From assembly GCF_043641665.1 (NCBI RefSeq), contig NC_092197.1, positions 20,038,857 to 20,102,856 on the forward strand: DNA of 64,000 nucleotides, read 5' to 3'. A program made the translations under genes and the position numbers. The notes below the pieces were generated by a model. It saw only the letters and a list, made by a program, of their open reading frames with translations, did no database searches and was not told where the DNA came from. The stretch comes from Enoplosus armatus (taxonomy: Eukaryota > Chordata > Actinopteri > Centrarchiformes > Enoplosidae). Below, one piece after another: positions 59,920 through 64,000 of the stretch (position 1 is its first letter; each line of letters begins with the position of its first letter).

Positions 59920-60736
59920 CGTACCCGCCCACACACCACATGTAGGAGTTCCAGGGAGATTCCAAATCATCGTGGATGCTGCGGGGCGGCTCAGCTGCTC
60001 ACGTTCAGAGGAGCAGGAAGCTCGGCAGCAGCAAACCCAAGAAGAAGCCACTCGCACAGCAAACATTCGGGTCCTGGCGCAGCTAACCCCAGCGTGTCCC
60101 ACGGGGGCCCCAACAAATGCGCTGCTCCGCTCGGTGCAGGAAACTGGATAAGTGGTGCCTGACACGTGGGTGGAGGGAACAACCGATGGTGCTCCCCACC
60201 AGGGGCGGATCCTTACACTTTTCTGAGGATGCTGTGGTGACAGTGTCAATGACAGCGCCACACTGCAGAACACCCCCACCCCCCGTAACTGTACATGAAT
60301 TCTGTTCTTGGTTTGGTTTGAATGTTTCGGCTTGAACTGAAGGCCAGGCACCGCACCGACATTTTATTTTTTGTATAATTCAAATCACGCAAATTGGGTA
60401 AATAAATAAATTGGGGTTTTTTTGTGTGTGTGTGTGTGTGTTTCTATTGTGATCAATAAGAAAAATAGTCAGGTGCTTTCAGCGTCCCCCTGAGGATGAA
60501 CCCAACGCGGCTGACGCTCAGCCCGGATCGGCTAGGCATGACGATCTGATCGCAGAGACAGGTTTGCACTGAATCGAGCTAAAAACAAAAAAAAGGTGAA
60601 AGCACCTGTATGAGGGGGCCGCGTGTGCGCAGTCCACCGGCCTATTCTTGCTATCCCTAAAGTGGAAGCAAGGAAGCACCATAGAAGTCTTCCTCAAGTT
60701 TCCATATTGGGTTTAGATAAAACCCACGTATCTATC

Positions 60737-60780
60737 CCCCCCCCCCCCCCCCCCCCCACACCACCACCACCACCACCACC
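60737..60780. repeat. poly-C run followed by (CAC)n
   Basis: About 20 consecutive C bases, then ACACCACCACCACC repeats. Confidence 0.95.
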
Positions 60781-61359
60781 ATCTATTTCACAGTATTTGT
60801 AGCCATTGTGCTGTGAAATAATGTCATTTTTGTTTTGTTTTACTGGCTTGGGGGACGTTGTGATGCATTTACAGCACAGCCAGTGATGCACCCATCAGTA
60901 TCCATGGCGACTGCTGCTTCCCTGCTTGTGGTGGGGAGGCAGAAAAGTTTATCCCACGGCGCGCCTGTTTGTTTATATTCCCCTTTCAATGTCTTCAGCG
61001 AACAAATCCAGCCCCCCCACCCCCACCCACCCCCCACCCCCCGCAGTGTGAGAAACTGGGAAATTGTGTTGGCCATTCTTCCCTATTTTAGACCAAATGA
61101 TTAACTGATCCAAAAAGAAAGTTTGCAGTGAAGAGGCAAAGGCCACAGTGTGCATCATGTAGTATCAGGTCAGGTATCAGATTTGCAGGTAGGGTTAGTC
61201 CTTCGGTGTAATAACACAGCAGTTCCCCCACCCTTGGGTGGAGGGTGCGAGGGTCATATTCTGCTTACGGCCCAGGAAATACACGGGGGCCGGCCCTGCA
61301 CCATACACAAACATGTCTTGACAGCTCATGTTCACGTCAGGTGTCGCAGAGACAGACAG

Positions 61360-61387
<28 letters not shown>
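61360..61387. repeat. (CA)n microsatellite
   Basis: 28 bp of CA at the edge of the CpG-rich segment. Confidence 0.97.
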
Positions 61388-61390
<3 letters not shown>

Positions 61391-61399
61391 TGCGCACCT

Positions 61400-62180
61400 G
61401 AACAACAAACGTAAACACAGCGGCCGCCATGACTGTCCGTGTCAATCACGGCGCGTTCCGGCCGCATACACTGCTGTCCCGTCACGACCAGCGGCTACGT
61501 ATGACACGGCGTTTATAGCCCATATGACCCCCGCCGCCCCCCCTCCCCACCCTCACCACCCCCTCCCCAGCCGGGCCTGTGTGTGTGTCCCAGCGCCGCA
61601 CAGCCTCATCCCGCCGCTAACGGCTCACAGCATGCTAACGCCTCTGCGGCTCCTACCTTTCCACCAGGCAGAGTCCCGCGCTGCTGCTGCTGCTGCCGCT
61701 GCTGCTGCGTTAATGAAGACGACAATATGAGTTCACATTCAAACGTGTCCAGCCCGAGCGATGAGCAGGGAGGAGGGGGGGCGGCTGGGGGGGGCTGGGG
61801 GGGTGGTGGTTTACTCCTCCTTTGAGCCGTACATGAAGCCAAGGTCGCAACGTTTGGTCTGCAGGGTCCACGGGATACATCAGACGGAGTCATACAGTCA
61901 TGGCAGTGGCGTGCCGAATTATCTCCAGTCGGGGAAAGAAAACCAAGGGAAAGCGGGAGGTGGGGGGGGGGAGACACAGTACCGACAGCAGGAAGTGACA
62001 GGTAGGCGCACTTATCTTGACAGCCAGGTGTATTGCCTAATCATCCGCTGGGCTCCGCTGAGAGCTCCCGCCTCTAACTGCCAGCTGGCCAATCAGAGCG
62101 CGCCTCCGAGCCAGCGTCCTTCAGACGCAGGTGCATCTGCGGTGCCTTCACAAGCCCGCCTGTAGGCTCGTACATCACAG
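61400..62180 (-). promoter_or_regulatory. ralgps1: CpG-rich segment, candidate ralgps1 promoter and non-coding first exon
   Basis: Rich in CG dinucleotides relative to the rest of the window, with CCAAT at about 62088 (CCAATCAGAGCGCG, an NF-Y-type box) and no clear TATA. On the minus strand a CAG-repeat stretch (61681-61707) is followed by GGAAAG|GTAGGAG, a possible donor at 61656, so a 5' UTR exon could end at 61657. It is the only such segment upstream of the ralgps1 start codon. The assignment is inference; there is no transcript evidence. Confidence 0.45.
61681..61707. repeat. CTG/CAG trinucleotide repeat
   Basis: CTGCTGCTGCTGCTGCCGCT then GCTGCTGCG; on the minus strand it reads CAG repeats within the candidate ralgps1 5' exon. 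Confidence 0.95.
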
Positions 62181-63225
62181 CGTCTCCGCGGCACGTTCGC
62201 AAAATGTCCCCACACACACACACACACACACCGAACATCTGTTCCTTTGTGAGGACAAGTGTGTTTGAAAGTGCAGATCTTTCAAACCATTTGCCATTCA
62301 GCCTCGACGAGCAAACAAAACACACGCTTTCCAGATGCCTATACTAAAGTCTCTAGGTCAAAAGGACGTGATACTCTATGTCATATGGGATATGGTTTCT
62401 GTTCCTCCAGTAATGTTACCACAATTATTTGCTAGAAAAATACTAACCTTTTAAAAGGGTATGATCCATCTGGCCTTAAATACAAATAATGTTACCATTA
62501 AGGTATACTCTGCAGATGCGACAATGTAAAAAAAAAATGTTTTTAAAAATCCATATAATACAAAAACATTTTAAAGAATTTCTCATTTCTAATATTGACA
62601 CAGATTTCTGTGAATCACAACTTGAGTTATTTGGTTTTGTGCGCACACACATCCATGGCTCTTTATCCTTTTTGGATAACTACCATTTTTAGTGTCATTA
62701 TTATTTATTATACAGCATATTAAAATGTCGCACTGCAACTGGTCACGACAGCAATTTCTTTGTCATTATTTTAATCTTGAATGGCTACAAAGATTATCCC
62801 TTTTACGATCAATCAAACAAAAAGATTTGTTGGTGCATTCGAGGAACAATGAATTACAGTAAATTATGAAAATGGACTGTGCAATAACAGTACTTACATA
62901 CATATACTTTTTCTTTTTTTGGGGTATTTTTAGGCCTACAGCTTCTGTCTTAACAATGTTGGCCATGCTCCTTCTGTGCAATTTACACCCATGTGCTATC
63001 ATGAACTGAAAGAAGCATAAGAAAACCCTATTAAGTAAGTAAGAATATCAGTAATAACAAGATTAAACTCATCATCAGCTGGTGACTCATAAATGAAGGG
63101 TCTAAACAACAAAACACCTCATTTCCAGTGGATAATCATACACTTTTATGGCCATTCTTGCGCCCACAAGCAGGCGGTGGAGATATTTCCCACAGTGGCA
63201 ACAGTAAAAGTAGCAACAGCTAGTG

Positions 63226-63630
63226 CAGTGATACTCAACTTGGGGCCCGCGGGCCAAATCTGTCCCACGACAGGGTGGTCAGGTGGCCCGCCAACCATTT
63301 TCTAATTCACAATGAAAATAAATTGATTCACACTGGAATTTGTTTGTTTGTTTATACCAATAAGTAAATCCAGGGCTGTCAGGGCTTTCTGCCAGAAAGC
63401 CTTTCTGCCAGAAAGGCAGGACTTTGACCCAGGAGGCCGCTGCTCGTGTCCCGTGTGAAACCAAAAGTCAACGTTGACTTATTATTTTCAAAACATGAAT
63501 TTTTCCTAAACCTAACAACGTTAACCACGTGTTAGAAAGCCTTTCTGGCAGAAAGACCTATTAAAGTTTCTTTATTAACTGGCCCCCTGGCCTCGTGCCA
63601 TCTTGCAAAAGTGGCCCTTGTGCATCCCTG
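63226..63630. mobile_element. hAT-type MITE with 8-bp target duplication
   Basis: Starts CAGTGATACTCAACTTGGGG and ends CCCTTGTGCATCCCTG, the hAT end pattern. The flanks AGCTAGTG (63218-63225) and ATCTAGTG (63631-63638) match at 7 of 8 bases. No transposase is present. Confidence 0.82.
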
Positions 63631-64000
63631 ATCTAGTGCTTAACAGCACTCTATGTAACTGTGATGTTCTGATAAAGAGACGTTCTGTGGCACTAAAAAA
63701 AAATAAAAATGAGAACATTGTGTAGTATTAGTGTTTCAAAAGTCTTTTATCACAGATGTTTGATTCGCCGAGTGATATCATTTGATACCTCAAATACATT
63801 TATATAGCAGATCCTTATTGCAATCAGGCAATTATGAAACATTCTGAAAAGAAAGTGACAATATTGTCTTTATTGTGCTTGTTACCTTTCGTCTGATTCA
63901 TGTATCGATCATTCCTAATTCAGGGAATTCAGCCTTCTTCGGGACCTCCACAACTTCTGGGGACCAACACACTGCAGGTGCGATAATAAACAAGAACACA

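Larger units (their letters stand above)
55441..61656 (-). other. upstream region or 5' non-coding intron of ralgps1
   Basis: No coding exon was recognised on either strand. It holds a long degenerate teleost repeat (56.4-57.06 kb), a (CT)n tract at 59.9 kb, a poly-C run with (CAC)n near 60.74 kb and scattered poly-G runs. If the CpG-rich segment at 61.4-62.2 kb is the promoter, this is the first intron. Confidence 0.5.

Noticed and set aside
1..64000. CRISPR arrays, tRNA or rRNA genes, bacterial-type operons
   Set aside because: No regularly spaced direct repeats, no tRNA cloverleaf beyond SINE-type B boxes, and no rRNA-like sequence were seen. The window is vertebrate nuclear DNA.

Overview
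This window is vertebrate nuclear DNA, almost certainly from a ray-finned fish and probably a percomorph teleost. The evidence is small GT-AG exons in long introns, (CA)n and poly-G tracts, several Tc1-like transposons, and short DNA-transposon families typical of teleost genomes. There is no bacterial-style coding, operon or CRISPR content.

Two protein-coding genes are supported. The first is ralgps1, encoding a Ral guanine-nucleotide exchange factor, on the minus strand. Its first ten coding exons can be read with clean splice sites and an unbroken frame, from the start codon at 55427 down to an exon ending at 6316. They encode about 302 residues: the N-terminus and the RasGEF (CDC25-like) catalytic domain. 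The proline-rich and PH-domain exons are not found and must lie beyond base 1. A CpG-rich segment near 61.4-62.2 kb, with a CAG-repeat stretch and a possible splice donor, is the best candidate for the promoter and a non-coding first exon. The second gene is angptl2, encoding a secreted angiopoietin-like protein, on the plus strand. It lies wholly inside the 28-kb ralgps1 intron between coding exons 7 and 8. All four coding exons (32611-39539) are present and give a 518-residue protein with signal peptide, coiled coil and fibrinogen-like domain. Mammals have the same antisense nesting of ANGPTL2 in RALGPS1, which supports both identifications.

Layout: 1-6.3 kb is ralgps1 intron 10 with repeats. 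Exons 10, 9 and 8 lie at 6.3-13.3 kb. The large intron runs 13.3-41.4 kb and is repeat-rich to 32.5 kb, with angptl2 at 32.6-40.6 kb. Exons 7 to 1 lie at 41.4-55.4 kb, and 55.4-64 kb is the upstream region with the CpG-rich segment.

The introns hold a full-length Tc1-like element with an open 346-codon DD34E transposase but a shortened left inverted repeat (45.9-47.5 kb). There are three decayed Tc1/mariner copies, one with DD37E spacing; LINE reverse-transcriptase remnants; and MITE families with TTAA at their ends, two of which abut and share one TTAA. A hAT-type MITE has an 8-bp target duplication, and a Harbinger-like MITE is also present. No wholly new biological system was found. The most notable items are the asymmetric Tc1 copy, the TTAA-sharing and mosaic MITEs, the nested gene arrangement, and a perfect DR1 nuclear-receptor motif in the shared intron.
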